Shown: in pieces, positions 1-8,122 of the stretch
Position numbering within the stretch: the stretch's first letter is position 1
Layout of the letters: each line of letters opens with the position of its first letter
Source: Anaerococcus marasmi
Lineage (GTDB): Bacteria; Bacillota; Clostridia; Tissierellales; Peptoniphilaceae
Reading direction: 5' to 3'
Length of the DNA: 64,000 nucleotides
Assembly (NCBI RefSeq): GCF_900290195.1
Contig: NZ_OLMF01000004.1
Location: 609,501-673,500 of the forward strand
The notes under the pieces: model-generated
Seen by the model: only the letters and a program-made list of their open reading frames with translations
Databases searched by the model: none
Told to the model about the DNA's origin: nothing
Made by a program: the position numbers and the translations under genes

Positions 1-435
1 ATCACTTGGATCTGTTACAATTAAGACATCTTTATGGTTTTTGGCAGCAGATCTAACCATGGATGGGCCACCGATGTCGATATTTTCGATTATCTCTTCT
101 GGATTTCCCTTATCAAGGGCCTTTTGGAATTCGTATAAATTCACAACAACTATATCAATTGCCTTTATCCCTAATTCTTCTACAGTTGAAACATGACTAG
201 CCTCATCCCTCTTGTAAAGAATTCCTCCATGAACGTAAGGAGATAGGGTCTTCACTCTTCCTTCTAGGATTTCTGGAAAGTTTGTTATATCTTCAATTTC
301 AGATACATCTACCCCACTACCCTTAATCTTTTCGTATGTGCCACCTGTTGATATAAGACTTACACCTAATTCGCTAAGCTCTTTTGCTAATTTTTCTATA
401 CCTGTCTTGTCAGTAACTGATAGTAAAGCTCTCAA
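1..435 (-). CDS. purH: PurH, AICAR formyltransferase/IMP cyclohydrolase (N-terminal part only)
   Basis: Bifunctional enzyme of the last two steps of IMP synthesis. Only the first 145 codons lie in the window; the rest runs off the left edge. What is visible is the IMP cyclohydrolase (MGS-like) domain: an opening LRALLSVTDKTG, then STGGT, EGRVKTLSPYVHGGIL and a NIDIGGPSMVR stretch, all standard for the family. The start is a TTG at 433-435, eight bases after a GGAGG. Its TTG overlaps the purN TGA stop (TTGA), so translation is probably coupled. It is the third gene of the purF-purN-purH operon, transcribed leftward. Confidence 0.93.
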   Translation of the reverse strand, partial: MRALLSVTDKTGIEKLAKELSELGVSLISTGGTYEKIKGSGVDVSEIEDITNFPEILEGRVKTLSPYVHGGILYKRDEASHVSTVEELGIKAIDIVVVNLYEFQKALDKGNPEEIIENIDIGGPSMVRSAAKNHKDVLIVTDPSD

Positions 436-977
436 TTTAATTCCTCCAAATGTTTGATTACTTCTTTCAAGCTCTTATGCTCTACTTCTAGGACCTTCTT
501 TGCAATTTCTTCTGCGCTTTCGCACTTACTTATGTCAACTTGTCTTTGAAGAATAATATCTCCATCATCTAAGTTTTCATTTACATAATGAACACTTACT
601 CCACTTATCTTTTCCTTGTTTTCAAATACTGCCTTGTGGACATTCATTCCATAAAATCCCTTACCTCCATATTTGGGTAATAGTGATGGGTGGATGTTGA
701 TTATTTTGTATTTATCTATAATCTTCTTAGTAACTTTTGGTAAATATCCTGCAAGAACTATGAGGTCTATTTTTTTATCCCTAAGTTTTTCTAGGATTTC
801 TCCTTCGTCCTTGCTTATTAGATAGGCAATATTTTCTTCCCTAGCATAGTCAAGGCCCTTTGCATCTTTGTTTGAGACTACTAATTTAATCTGGCTATCG
901 AAATAATTTTCCTTTTCCGCATCTATAAGAGCCTTTAAGTTAGATCCCGTTCCTGAAATAAATACTGCAAGCCTCAT
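432..977 (-). CDS. purN: Phosphoribosylglycinamide formyltransferase
   Basis: Transfers the formyl group of 10-formyl-THF to GAR, the third step of purine synthesis. The 181-residue length is about normal. Motifs seen: FISGTGSNL at residues 7-15, the active-site INIHPSLLP with Asn and His, the KYGGKGFYG loop, and SGVSVHYVNENLDDGDII with the catalytic Asp. The ATG overlaps the purF stop codon by four bases (ATGA), and the stop overlaps the purH TTG start, so the three genes form one tightly coupled unit. Its 10-formyl-THF would be supplied by the nearby Fhs. Confidence 0.95.
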   Translation of the reverse strand: MRLAVFISGTGSNLKALIDAEKENYFDSQIKLVVSNKDAKGLDYAREENIAYLISKDEGEILEKLRDKKIDLIVLAGYLPKVTKKIIDKYKIINIHPSLLPKYGGKGFYGMNVHKAVFENKEKISGVSVHYVNENLDDGDIILQRQVDISKCESAEEIAKKVLEVEHKSLKEVIKHLEELN

Positions 978-2317
978 TTCTCATCCTTTCTAATAGGATA
1001 GTCACCTGTAAAACATGCCTTACAATAATCACAAGGATTATCTGTAAGATCCATCAAATTGTCAATACTTAGAAATTCCAAACTGTCAGCTCCTATCTTC
1101 TTATTTATTTCCTCTACAGATAGATTTGCTGCTATTAGCTTGCTCTTATCTGGTGTGTCCACCCCGTAATAACAAGGATTTGTAACTGGAGGCGAGGTAA
1201 CTCTTAGGTGAACTTCTCTAGCCCCAGCTTTTCTTATCCTTTGTATAAGCTTAGCACTTGTAGTGCCCCTTACTATAGAATCATCTACCAAAACAATTCT
1301 TTTACCGTTAAGGACTGACTTTTGTGGATTTAGCTTAAGCCTTACAGAAAGTTCCCTTTCCTTTTGGTCTGATTTTATGAAGGTCCTTCCCATATATCTA
1401 TTTCTTACAAGACCTGCCGCAAAGGGAATCCCAGATCTTTGGGCAAAGCCTATAGCTGAAGGTGTGCCAGAATCTGGCACGGGACAGACTAGATCTGCCT
1501 CTACCGGAGCCTGGTCGTAAAGCTTCTCCCCACTCCTTCTCCTAAACATGTAGGCATTAGTTCCTTCGATGTTGGCGTCAGGCCTTGCCGTGTAGATATA
1601 TTCGAAGATACAATGCTTGCAATCTACCTTACTTTCTTCCTTGTAGGACTTTATCCCGTCCTTATCGCAAACTACAATCTCACCTGCTTCTATGTCCCTA
1701 TAATTTTCAATATCAAGAATTTCTATAGAACAATTCTCACTCGCTATAATCGTAGTCTCCTCATCAAATCCTATCATCAAGGGCCTTATCCCATTGTAGT
1801 CTCTGAAGCCTACGATCTTATCTGGCATACAAAGCACACATGAATAAGCTCCCCTTAAATCCTTCATAGCGCGTCTTATAGCCTTTACTATATCGCCCTC
1901 AAAGTATCTAGTAATCAGAAGGAGGATCAGCTCGCTATCTGTATATGTATGAAAGGCCATGCCCATTTCTTCTTCTTTTTTCTTTAATGTTTTATAATTT
2001 ACCAAATTTCCATCATGAGCTAAGGAAAATTCGTTTCCTTTAGCAAAGCTTACCAAGGGTTCGACATTATAGTCTTGGTTACATCCCTCTGGAGCACTTC
2101 TCACATGGCCTAGACCGTATTCGCCCTCGCTATCTTTAAGATTCTCATCAGCAAAAATTTCGTTAACAAGACCTAGACCTCTTATTCTTCTTAAGTTTTC
2201 TCCAGTTGATAAGATAATTCCAGAAGCATCCTGGCCCCTATGCTGGATCGAGCTTAATGAATAAAATAATTTTTGTGTTTTTCCTACTTTAGTTTTTATC
2301 CCTACTACACCGCTCAT
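974..2317 (-). CDS. purF: PurF-like amidophosphoribosyltransferase with degenerate glutaminase site
   Basis: First committed enzyme of purine synthesis, making phosphoribosylamine from PRPP. The C-terminal phosphoribosyltransferase half looks intact: VDDSIVRGTTS PRPP loop, SPPVTNPCYYG and a cysteine-rich end (NPCDYCKACFTGDYP); together with HCIFEYIY these resemble the iron-sulphur ligands of Bacillus-type PurF. The N-terminal Ntn-glutaminase fold is recognisable (QHRGQDASGI, GHVR, GNLVN, YTDSE), but key positions differ. Met is followed by Ser instead of the catalytic Cys, HNGNL is HDGNL, and HVRY(A/S)T is HVRSAP. The start is fixed by AGGAG ten bases upstream and an in-frame stop before it. 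Glutamine-dependent activity is doubtful; use of free ammonia is my inference. Confidence 0.93.
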   Translation of the reverse strand: MSGVVGIKTKVGKTQKLFYSLSSIQHRGQDASGIILSTGENLRRIRGLGLVNEIFADENLKDSEGEYGLGHVRSAPEGCNQDYNVEPLVSFAKGNEFSLAHDGNLVNYKTLKKKEEEMGMAFHTYTDSELILLLITRYFEGDIVKAIRRAMKDLRGAYSCVLCMPDKIVGFRDYNGIRPLMIGFDEETTIIASENCSIEILDIENYRDIEAGEIVVCDKDGIKSYKEESKVDCKHCIFEYIYTARPDANIEGTNAYMFRRRSGEKLYDQAPVEADLVCPVPDSGTPSAIGFAQRSGIPFAAGLVRNRYMGRTFIKSDQKERELSVRLKLNPQKSVLNGKRIVLVDDSIVRGTTSAKLIQRIRKAGAREVHLRVTSPPVTNPCYYGVDTPDKSKLIAANLSVEEINKKIGADSLEFLSIDNLMDLTDNPCDYCKACFTGDYPIRKDEK

Positions 2318-2340
2318 TCGTCTATCTTCTCCTATATCAC

Positions 2341-2502
2341 TTATCTACACACATAAAAAGAGAACCCTAAACAGGGTCCTCTTAGTGCAGGGCAAAGAAA
2401 TCCAATTGTAAATCTCAACTTTTTGATGCAGGCAAAGATAGAGTTAATCATGCCAATAGATCTTATAGTAAATGTTTTGTTTGTTAGACATTTGTTTTTC
2501 AT
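2341..2502 (-). CDS. Possible 53-residue leader ORF upstream of purF
   Basis: A short reading frame between the purF promoter and purF. It has a good ribosome site (GGAGGG, five bases before ATG at 2500-2502) and runs open for 53 codons to a TAA at 2341. The peptide begins MKNKCLTNKTF and holds five cysteines; I recognise no family. The frame reads straight through the intrinsic terminator at 2355-2383, which is unusual and suggests that a translating ribosome could decide whether purF is transcribed. Two near-identical segments (TTTGCCTGCA and TTTGCCCTGCA) lie inside it. It may instead be only a structured leader RNA; the coding status is uncertain. Confidence 0.42.
   Translation of the reverse strand: MKNKCLTNKTFTIRSIGMINSIFACIKKLRFTIGFLCPALRGPCLGFSFYVCR
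2355..2383 (-). terminator. Intrinsic terminator/attenuator in the purF leader
   Basis: Minus-strand stem AAGAGGACCCT / AGGGTTCTCTT with a four-base loop, followed by a short T run. It lies after the promoter and about 40 bases before purF, so it would act as an attenuator for the purine operon. The AGGGT in the leader ORF's ribosome site can pair with ACCCT of the 5' stem arm, a possible but weak alternative fold. Confidence 0.75.
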
Positions 2503-2539
2503 AGCACCCTCCATCTTCCCTAAATTTTTGTATATCTCT

Positions 2540-2567
2540 ATTATAAATAATTTAACAAATTTTGCAA
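2540..2567 (-). promoter_or_regulatory. Sigma-A promoter of the purF operon
   Basis: Minus strand TTGCAA (2562-2567), 16-base spacer, perfect TATAAT (2540-2545). Transcription would start near 2533, about 30 bases before the leader ORF. No purine-riboswitch core was seen in the leader. Confidence 0.7.
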
Positions 2568-2626
2568 GTTTTTTTAAGTTTTATTTCTGAAATTTCTAGC
2601 CTTTATTCTCATGAAAAGGTAAACAA

Positions 2627-4282
2627 TTAGAATAATCCAACTATCTCATTATTTTCATCTAAATCAATTTTATATGCATTAGCAGCCTTTGGAAGTCCTG
2701 GCATGGTCAAAATATTTCCAGTATAGGCTACCAAAAATCCTGCTCCTGCATTGATCCTGACTTCTCTAATTGTTATATCATAGTCGTCTTCTGTGATATT
2801 GATATTTCCATCATCTGATAAGGAATAAGGTGTTTTTGCTATACAAATTGGTAAGTTTTGATATCCTAGGTCTTCAATTTTTTTGATATCCTTTTCGCAC
2901 TTTTTGCTATAAACTACTCCCTTAGCCCTATAGATTTCCTTGGCTATAGTCTCTATTTTTTCCTTTACACCTTGGTCAAGGTCATATAGGTAGTTAAAGT
3001 CATTGTCATTTTCACAAAGCTCAACTAGGTCTCTTGCAAGCTCTTCACCGCCAGCTCCCCCATCGGTAAAGACACTTGTCTCAACTGCCTTAACTTTAAG
3101 CTCTTCTGTCATTTTCTTTACAAGTTCTATTTCTCTATCGGTATCAGTATCGAATTTATTGATAGCTACAATAATATTTTTACCGAATTTTCTCATATTT
3201 TCTATATGGATCTTGATATTCTTAAAGCCTACTTCTAGCTTTTCTAAATCTTCTTCTTTCAAATTCTCAATATTCATTCCAGCATGATATTTTAAGCTTC
3301 TTATTGATGTTACTATTACGGTTGCTGATGGTGTAAGTCCTCCTAGCCTGCACTTGATATCATTAAACTTCTCAGCACCAAGATCTGCCCCGAAACCTGC
3401 TTCAGTCACTACATAATCAGCTATGCCAAGACCAGTCTTTGTCGCAAGAAGAGAGTTACAACCGTGGGCTATATTTGCGAAAGGTCCTCCGTGGATTATT
3501 GCAGGAGTATGCTCTATAGTTTGGACTAGGTTTGGCTTAAGAGCTTCCTTCATAACTACAGCGACAGAGCCTGTAGCCTTGATATCATCGACTGTTACAG
3601 GATTATTGTCATAGTCGTAGGCTACGATCATCTTGCTTACTTTTTCTCTGAAATCTTCGATGCTTGTAGCAAGGCATAAAACTGCCATCATCTCTGTAGC
3701 AACTGTTATATCAAACTTATCCTCACGACTTACACCATCTGTCTTGTTTCCAAGTCCTATCACAACATTTCTTAGGGCCCTATCGTTTAGATCGACACAT
3801 CTTCTCCAGACAATTCTTTTTGGATCTATTCTTTTCTCATTCCCTTGGTAGATATGATTGTCCAAAATCGCAGCGACAAGATTTACCGCACTAGTTATAG
3901 CGTGGAAGTCTCCTGTAAAATGTAGATTGATCTCATCCATTGGAAGTACTTGACTGTAACCTCCACCAGCAGCTCCGCCTTTTCTTCCGAAGGAAGGTCC
4001 CATAGATGGCTCTCTTAGGACAGATATTGCCTTTTTGCCAATCTTATTTAAGGCCATAGATAGACCTATGTTTAGGGTGGTTTTTCCTTCTCCACTTGGT
4101 GTTGGATTTGTCGCAGTAACAAGGATTAGCTTAGAGTCTTTTTTCATATTGTTTGCATAAGCTAACGGCAGTTTAGCCTTATATTTTCCGTATTTCTCGT
4201 AATCCTCAATTCCTAAATCCTTACAGATTTCATCAATATCTTTTAATTGAACTTCCTTCGCTATTTCAATATCAGTCTTCAT
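2627..4282 (-). CDS. fhs: Formate--tetrahydrofolate ligase
   Basis: ATP-dependent formation of 10-formyl-THF from formate and THF, the entry of formate into the one-carbon pool used by PurN and PurH. At 551 residues the length is usual. Motifs: the nucleotide loop NPTPSGEGKTT near residue 65, REPSMGPSFGRKGGAAGGG, FTGDFHAI, and the closing LTMPGLPKAANA. The frame could begin earlier at a GTG (4300), but AAAGGAAG lies just before a double ATG; the second ATG (4282) has the better spacing. It sits between thiC and purF on the same strand, with a long structured leader in front. Confidence 0.95.
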   Translation of the reverse strand: MKTDIEIAKEVQLKDIDEICKDLGIEDYEKYGKYKAKLPLAYANNMKKDSKLILVTATNPTPSGEGKTTLNIGLSMALNKIGKKAISVLREPSMGPSFGRKGGAAGGGYSQVLPMDEINLHFTGDFHAITSAVNLVAAILDNHIYQGNEKRIDPKRIVWRRCVDLNDRALRNVVIGLGNKTDGVSREDKFDITVATEMMAVLCLATSIEDFREKVSKMIVAYDYDNNPVTVDDIKATGSVAVVMKEALKPNLVQTIEHTPAIIHGGPFANIAHGCNSLLATKTGLGIADYVVTEAGFGADLGAEKFNDIKCRLGGLTPSATVIVTSIRSLKYHAGMNIENLKEEDLEKLEVGFKNIKIHIENMRKFGKNIIVAINKFDTDTDREIELVKKMTEELKVKAVETSVFTDGGAGGEELARDLVELCENDNDFNYLYDLDQGVKEKIETIAKEIYRAKGVVYSKKCEKDIKKIEDLGYQNLPICIAKTPYSLSDDGNINITEDDYDITIREVRINAGAGFLVAYTGNILTMPGLPKAANAYKIDLDENNEIVGLF

Positions 4283-4445
4283 CATTACTTCCTTTCGCAC
4301 TCACAAATACTTATGAAATTATTACTTAGAATCATCCTTCCACCATGAATATACCATTCAATTATAAATTTTTAAGTGATTTTAATTTCTTTTTTTATAT
4401 AATTATTGAAATTAATTATAAGTTTTGAGAAAAATAGGGCATACA

Positions 4446-4495
4446 ATAAATCAGTCTTCCTAGAAATAAATTATACTTCTGCTAAGATGATTTAT
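4446..4495 (-). other. Imperfect 16-bp hairpin in the fhs leader
   Basis: Minus strand ATAAATCA...TGATTTAT encloses a second imperfect stem, TCTT/AAGA and AGAA/TTCT, separated by a 3x3 internal loop. It directly follows the structure at 4502-4592, so the two may be parts of one leader RNA. Function unknown. Confidence 0.3.
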
Positions 4496-4501
4496 CGTAC
4501 A

Positions 4502-4592
4502 CCCCTTAAAGCTAGGGGCTTTAAATCTTACCAGCCTATTTGAGAAATATATCTCAAATTCATATAGGTTAATATTTCCTAGCTCCCCTAAG
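4502..4592 (-). ncRNA. Candidate structured leader RNA between thiC and fhs
   Basis: Read on the minus strand this segment can form a three-level structure: CTTA/TAAG plus AGCTAGG/CCTAGCT as the base stem, CCTA/TAGG inside it, and a TTTGAGA/TCTCAAA hairpin at the tip. GGGG in the 5' arm and CCCC in the 3' arm also allow competing folds (CCCC with the distal GGGG), as in a switching RNA. It does not carry the conserved core of TPP, ZTP, THF, purine or SAM riboswitches as far as I can tell. The place, before fhs and after thiC, suggests a regulatory role, but this is inference. Confidence 0.35.
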
Positions 4593-4634
4593 CTATTTAT
4601 CTTATTATCTACTTTTCAATTATTGAAGCAATTC

Positions 4635-5930
4635 TTATAACTTAATATCCTTACCTTCAAGGATAAGATTCATATTTCTTGCAGAACACATTGACCCACA
4701 CATAGTGCAAGTATCTTCCTCTTCTGGAGCTGAAGATGCCCTATAAGCCCTGCATTTTTCTGGATCTATGGCAAGTTCGAACATGCCTTCCCAATCGAGT
4801 TTTTGTCTTCTCTTACTCATTTCTAGATCCCATTTTCTAGCGTCTTTTAGTTTAGCAATATCTCCAGCGTGGGCTGCGATTTTAGCTGCAACTATTCCCT
4901 CACGCACATCTTCTACATCAGGTAGTCTCAAATGCTCTGCTGGTGTTACATAACATAAGAAGTCTGCCCCATGACTTGCTGCGATTGCTCCACCAATAGC
5001 ACTTGTAATATGATCATAACCTGGAGCCACATCACAAACCAAAGGTCCTAATACATAAAATGGTGCATTGTGACAGAGTTTCTTTTCAAGCTTCATATTC
5101 ATTTCTATGTCATTTATTGGAACGTGTCCTGGTCCTTCGATTATTACTTGAACGTCCTTCTCCCAGGCTCTTTTGGTAAGCTCACCGAGGGTGATTAGCT
5201 CAGCTATTTGGGCAGGGTCTGTCGCATCGTGGATTCCACCTGGTCTTAGTGAATCTCCCAGTGATAAGGTTACGTCATATTCTCTTAAAATATCCAAAAG
5301 CTCGTCATAGTATTCATAGAAAGGATTTTCGGCATCATTCATCATCATCCATCCAAATAACAAAGATCCTCCACGAGAAACAATCTCGTTAACCCTTCTA
5401 TTTCTCATAAAGATCTCAGCATTTGCTCTATTAATTCCACAATGGATTGTTACAAAGTCTACGCCGTTTTCCGCATGGTTTTTTACAACGTCTAGGAACT
5501 CTTGGGCCTTGATAAAGCTTAGACCCTTATCTAAAAATCCTACCGCATCATACATTGGTACAGTTCCAATCATTGCTGTAGATTTTTCTATAAGTCTTTT
5601 CCTAAACTCTTGAGTCTTTCCGTAGTTTGAAAGGTCCATTATAGATTCAGCTCCCATATCAAGGGCCATATCTACCTTTTGCATCTCAAGATCAAGGTCA
5701 TTGATGTCCTTAGAGATGCCCAAGTTCACATTAATCTTAGTCCTAAGGCCTTCTCCAATACCTTCTGGAGATATTGAATTATGATTTTTATTTCTAGGAA
5801 TAACGATCTCGCCCTTGGCGATTTTCTCTAGAAGAAACTCACAACTAACGTTTTCCTTTTCGGCTACTATCTTCATCTCTTCAGTTACAAAACCATTCTT
5901 TGCAGCTTCCATCTGTGTCTTATACTTCAT
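4635..5930 (-). CDS. thiC: Phosphomethylpyrimidine synthase (HMP-P synthase)
   Basis: Radical-SAM enzyme that converts AIR, a purine-pathway intermediate, to the pyrimidine moiety of thiamine. At 431 residues it is the short bacterial form. Motifs: NPATDP-like region replaced by [12 protein letters not shown] near residue 50, [35 protein letters not shown], and the C-terminal [11 protein letters not shown] iron-sulphur site. The start is fixed by AGGAGG, which lies inside the terminator stem of the TPP riboswitch. No other thiamine gene is nearby. It drains AIR from the pathway started by the neighbouring purF. Confidence 0.96.
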   Translation of the reverse strand: MKYKTQMEAAKNGFVTEEMKIVAEKENVSCEFLLEKIAKGEIVIPRNKNHNSISPEGIGEGLRTKINVNLGISKDINDLDLEMQKVDMALDMGAESIMDLSNYGKTQEFRKRLIEKSTAMIGTVPMYDAVGFLDKGLSFIKAQEFLDVVKNHAENGVDFVTIHCGINRANAEIFMRNRRVNEIVSRGGSLLFGWMMMNDAENPFYEYYDELLDILREYDVTLSLGDSLRPGGIHDATDPAQIAELITLGELTKRAWEKDVQVIIEGPGHVPINDIEMNMKLEKKLCHNAPFYVLGPLVCDVAPGYDHITSAIGGAIAASHGADFLCYVTPAEHLRLPDVEDVREGIVAAKIAAHAGDIAKLKDARKWDLEMSKRRQKLDWEGMFELAIDPEKCRAYRASSAPEEEDTCTMCGSMCSARNMNLILEGKDIKL

Positions 5931-5933
5931 AAA

Positions 5934-5963
5934 TTAAAAAAACCTCCTAAAAATTTATAGGAG
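5934..5963 (-). terminator. Riboswitch terminator that also covers the thiC ribosome site
   Basis: Minus strand CTCCTA...TAGGAG stem, then a run of seven T. The 3' arm contains the AGGAGG of thiC, so one hairpin could both stop transcription and hide the ribosome site. Confidence 0.7.
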
Positions 5964-5970
5964 AAAAAAT

Positions 5971-6056
5971 GCTTCATCCCTCGCAGGCATTATCCTGACC
6001 GGTAAGATGGTCGAAGTCAAAACTTCCTCTCAGCATATAGCTCCCATAGATCATTA
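5971..6056 (-). promoter_or_regulatory. TPP riboswitch (THI element)
   Basis: Minus strand shows the family landmarks in order: TGGGAGCT, GCTGAGAGG, an ACC...GGTCAGGATAATGCC segment and TGCGAGGGA. It precedes thiC directly and would reduce its expression when thiamine diphosphate is plentiful. Confidence 0.95.
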
Positions 6057-6131
6057 ATTTACATCTACTATTATAATAGAAAAAAGAGATTAAGTAAAAT
6101 TAATAACTTACATAATCTCCTTAAAGCTATC

Positions 6132-7265
6132 TCAGAGGTCCAAATCCGGAACAATTTGTACTTGGTAGTCTGGATATAGTGACTCGATTTCTGCTTTTAT
6201 ATTATCTAAACTCTCTTTTCTATCTACTTCAAAACTTAATACAACATCAAATCTTAGAATCTTTTTTTCTGTATCTAAATAAAACCCATGCACTTGTAAG
6301 GCCCAATCATGGCTCATTACAGTTTTCTCAACATTCTCCCTAATTCTATTTGCTTTTTCATTTTCAGTATTGAAAGAATAAACTCCAAGAGCTATAAGAA
6401 TAATCCCTGTTTCTTTATACAACTTGTATTGTAAGCTTCGAGTTATCTTATCTACTTCTCTCACATTCATAGTATCCTTAAGCTCCACATGGGCTGAGGC
6501 ATAATATTTATTAGGTCCGTAATTAAAAAGGGCAAGATCATACACACCTAAGACATCCTCTTCTGTGCTCAATACCTCTTTGACCTTACTAGTGATATCT
6601 TTATCAGCCCTATGCCCTATCAAATCATCTACTGTAGTTATCATCATTTCTATTCCTGCCTTAATCATGATGATAGAAATCACAGCGCCGACATAGGCTT
6701 CTAAGGATATGCCCCATTTCATAAATACTAATGCTGATAAAAAAACAGATAAGGAAAGAATCGAATCAAAAAGAGAATCGGCTCCTGAGGCTATTAAAGC
6801 TGTTGAATTTACCTTCTCTCCTTGCCTTTTAACATATCTTCCTAGAATAAATTTAATAACTACAGCTACCCCAATTACTACAATAGATACTGTCGTGTAT
6901 GAAGCTTCACTCGGATTAATTATCTTTTTTATCGATTCAACTAATGATGTAATACCTGCATATAGCACTAAACCCGCAATTATCATAGAAGATAAATATT
7001 CAATTCGCCCATAACCCATTGGGTGTTTTTTATCAGGGTCCTTGTTTGCAAATTTCTCGCCAATAATCGTAACTACAGATGATAGAGCATCTGATAAATT
7101 ATTTACTGAATCTAATAGTAGAGCAATCGAATTTACAAACAAAGCTAAAACTGCCTTAAAGGCTGCAAGCACTACATTTGTAAGTATTCCTATTACGCTA
7201 GTTTTAACTATGGTTTTTCCTCTGTTTTCCGCAAATAATATTACATCAGAATTATCATGATTCAT
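6132..7265 (-). CDS. Cation diffusion facilitator family exporter (possibly manganese)
   Basis: Membrane H+/divalent-cation antiporter of the CDF family: six transmembrane segments in the first 215 residues, then a cytoplasmic metal-binding domain of about 90 residues and a C-terminal extension. The metal site in helix 2 reads NNLSD (NxxxD) and in helix 5 DSLFD (DxxxD), lacking the His of zinc-type YiiP/CzcD. That pattern resembles manganese exporters such as MntE, so Mn2+ is a reasonable guess. The conserved HPMGYGRIEYL follows helix 2. The ATG at 7265 follows GGGAGG; an upstream TTG is less likely. No regulator is adjacent. Confidence 0.88.
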   Translation of the reverse strand: MNHDNSDVILFAENRGKTIVKTSVIGILTNVVLAAFKAVLALFVNSIALLLDSVNNLSDALSSVVTIIGEKFANKDPDKKHPMGYGRIEYLSSMIIAGLVLYAGITSLVESIKKIINPSEASYTTVSIVVIGVAVVIKFILGRYVKRQGEKVNSTALIASGADSLFDSILSLSVFLSALVFMKWGISLEAYVGAVISIIMIKAGIEMMITTVDDLIGHRADKDITSKVKEVLSTEEDVLGVYDLALFNYGPNKYYASAHVELKDTMNVREVDKITRSLQYKLYKETGIILIALGVYSFNTENEKANRIRENVEKTVMSHDWALQVHGFYLDTEKKILRFDVVLSFEVDRKESLDNIKAEIESLYPDYQVQIVPDLDL

Positions 7266-7421
7266 ATTTCCTCCCAATTATATATACTATCTTAGTGTAT
7301 GTACTTAATAATTATATTAATCTATCTACTATTTATGTAATTCCTTAATAAAACCTTGATAAAAATTATATCTATCTAAAATATAAGGCAAATACCATCA
7401 ATTATGTATTTGCCTCGACAA

Positions 7422-7733
7422 CTATTTTATACCATGCTTTTTCATTTTCTCAGTAAATATATCCGTAATGATTTTCCTTAGCTCTTCACCTTCTTTTTCA
7501 GGAAGTTTACCCGGCTTTTTAGCAACTGCATACAGATCTGGATAGTCATTTGCGATTCTTTCAATTGTCTTAGTTGTCGAATGTTTCCTTACAAAAAAAG
7601 GTATCTTCTTAATCCATCCATCTGGTACTAAGGCTAAAATCTTATCACCTGCTTCCTTATCACTAACTTCTCCACTTGATAAACCTTTATTTATTTCTTC
7701 TTGTTCTTTTTGTGTAAAATCTTCTAATTTCAT
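7422..7733 (-). CDS. Hypothetical 103-residue protein
   Basis: Small, lysine- and glutamate-rich soluble protein with no signal peptide, membrane segment or cysteine. I do not recognise the family. The frame starts at ATG 7733 after AAGGAG, a good ribosome site, and the residue composition is that of a real protein. It stands alone between the CDF exporter and a long non-coding gap, so context gives no hint. Confidence 0.7.
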   Translation of the reverse strand: MKLEDFTQKEQEEINKGLSSGEVSDKEAGDKILALVPDGWIKKIPFFVRKHSTTKTIERIANDYPDLYAVAKKPGKLPEKEGEELRKIITDIFTEKMKKHGIK

Positions 7734-8122
7734 GTATAACTCCTTAATAGAAAATATTAATTAAGTTATTTAGATGGCTTAATGTAATAGCTTCTAATAA
7801 TGATAATACTTTTTACTAGAGCCATTTCTAGTTAAAAATAAAACTACTTATAAAATTACAAAATCGAAAAACACATTTACAAAATGCCTAGAACCTATGT
7901 TTTTTTGATTTATCATAAAATTTACTTTACCAGCTTTTTTCTTACATATAATATAAGATAAGGTCAATCTCTATAGAATATCCCATATTTTATAGGTCCT
8001 TGAGGATGAAATGAGAAATATAGTGGGTTTTTATAATCTTTTATCAGAAAACTATAAATAGCTACTATGTTTTTAGATATATGGATAAATCATCCGCTTT
8101 GGTCATTATTTTACAATAATTT
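7734..8122. other. Non-coding gap with no feature recognised
   Basis: About 390 bases, very AT-rich, with stops in all frames. I see no clear hairpin with a T run, no tRNA and no repeat shared with other parts of the window. The right part probably holds the terminator region of the nucleoside phosphorylase gene, the left part the promoter of the 103-residue gene. Confidence 0.5.

Noticed and set aside
2341-2567. Purine riboswitch before purF
   Set aside because: The conserved core loops of the purine riboswitch are not present; only a promoter, ORF and terminator are seen.
4502-4592. Second TPP riboswitch or ZTP riboswitch before fhs
   Set aside because: GGGGAGC is suggestive, but CTGAGA and the second conserved half of TPP are missing, and the ZTP core is also missing.
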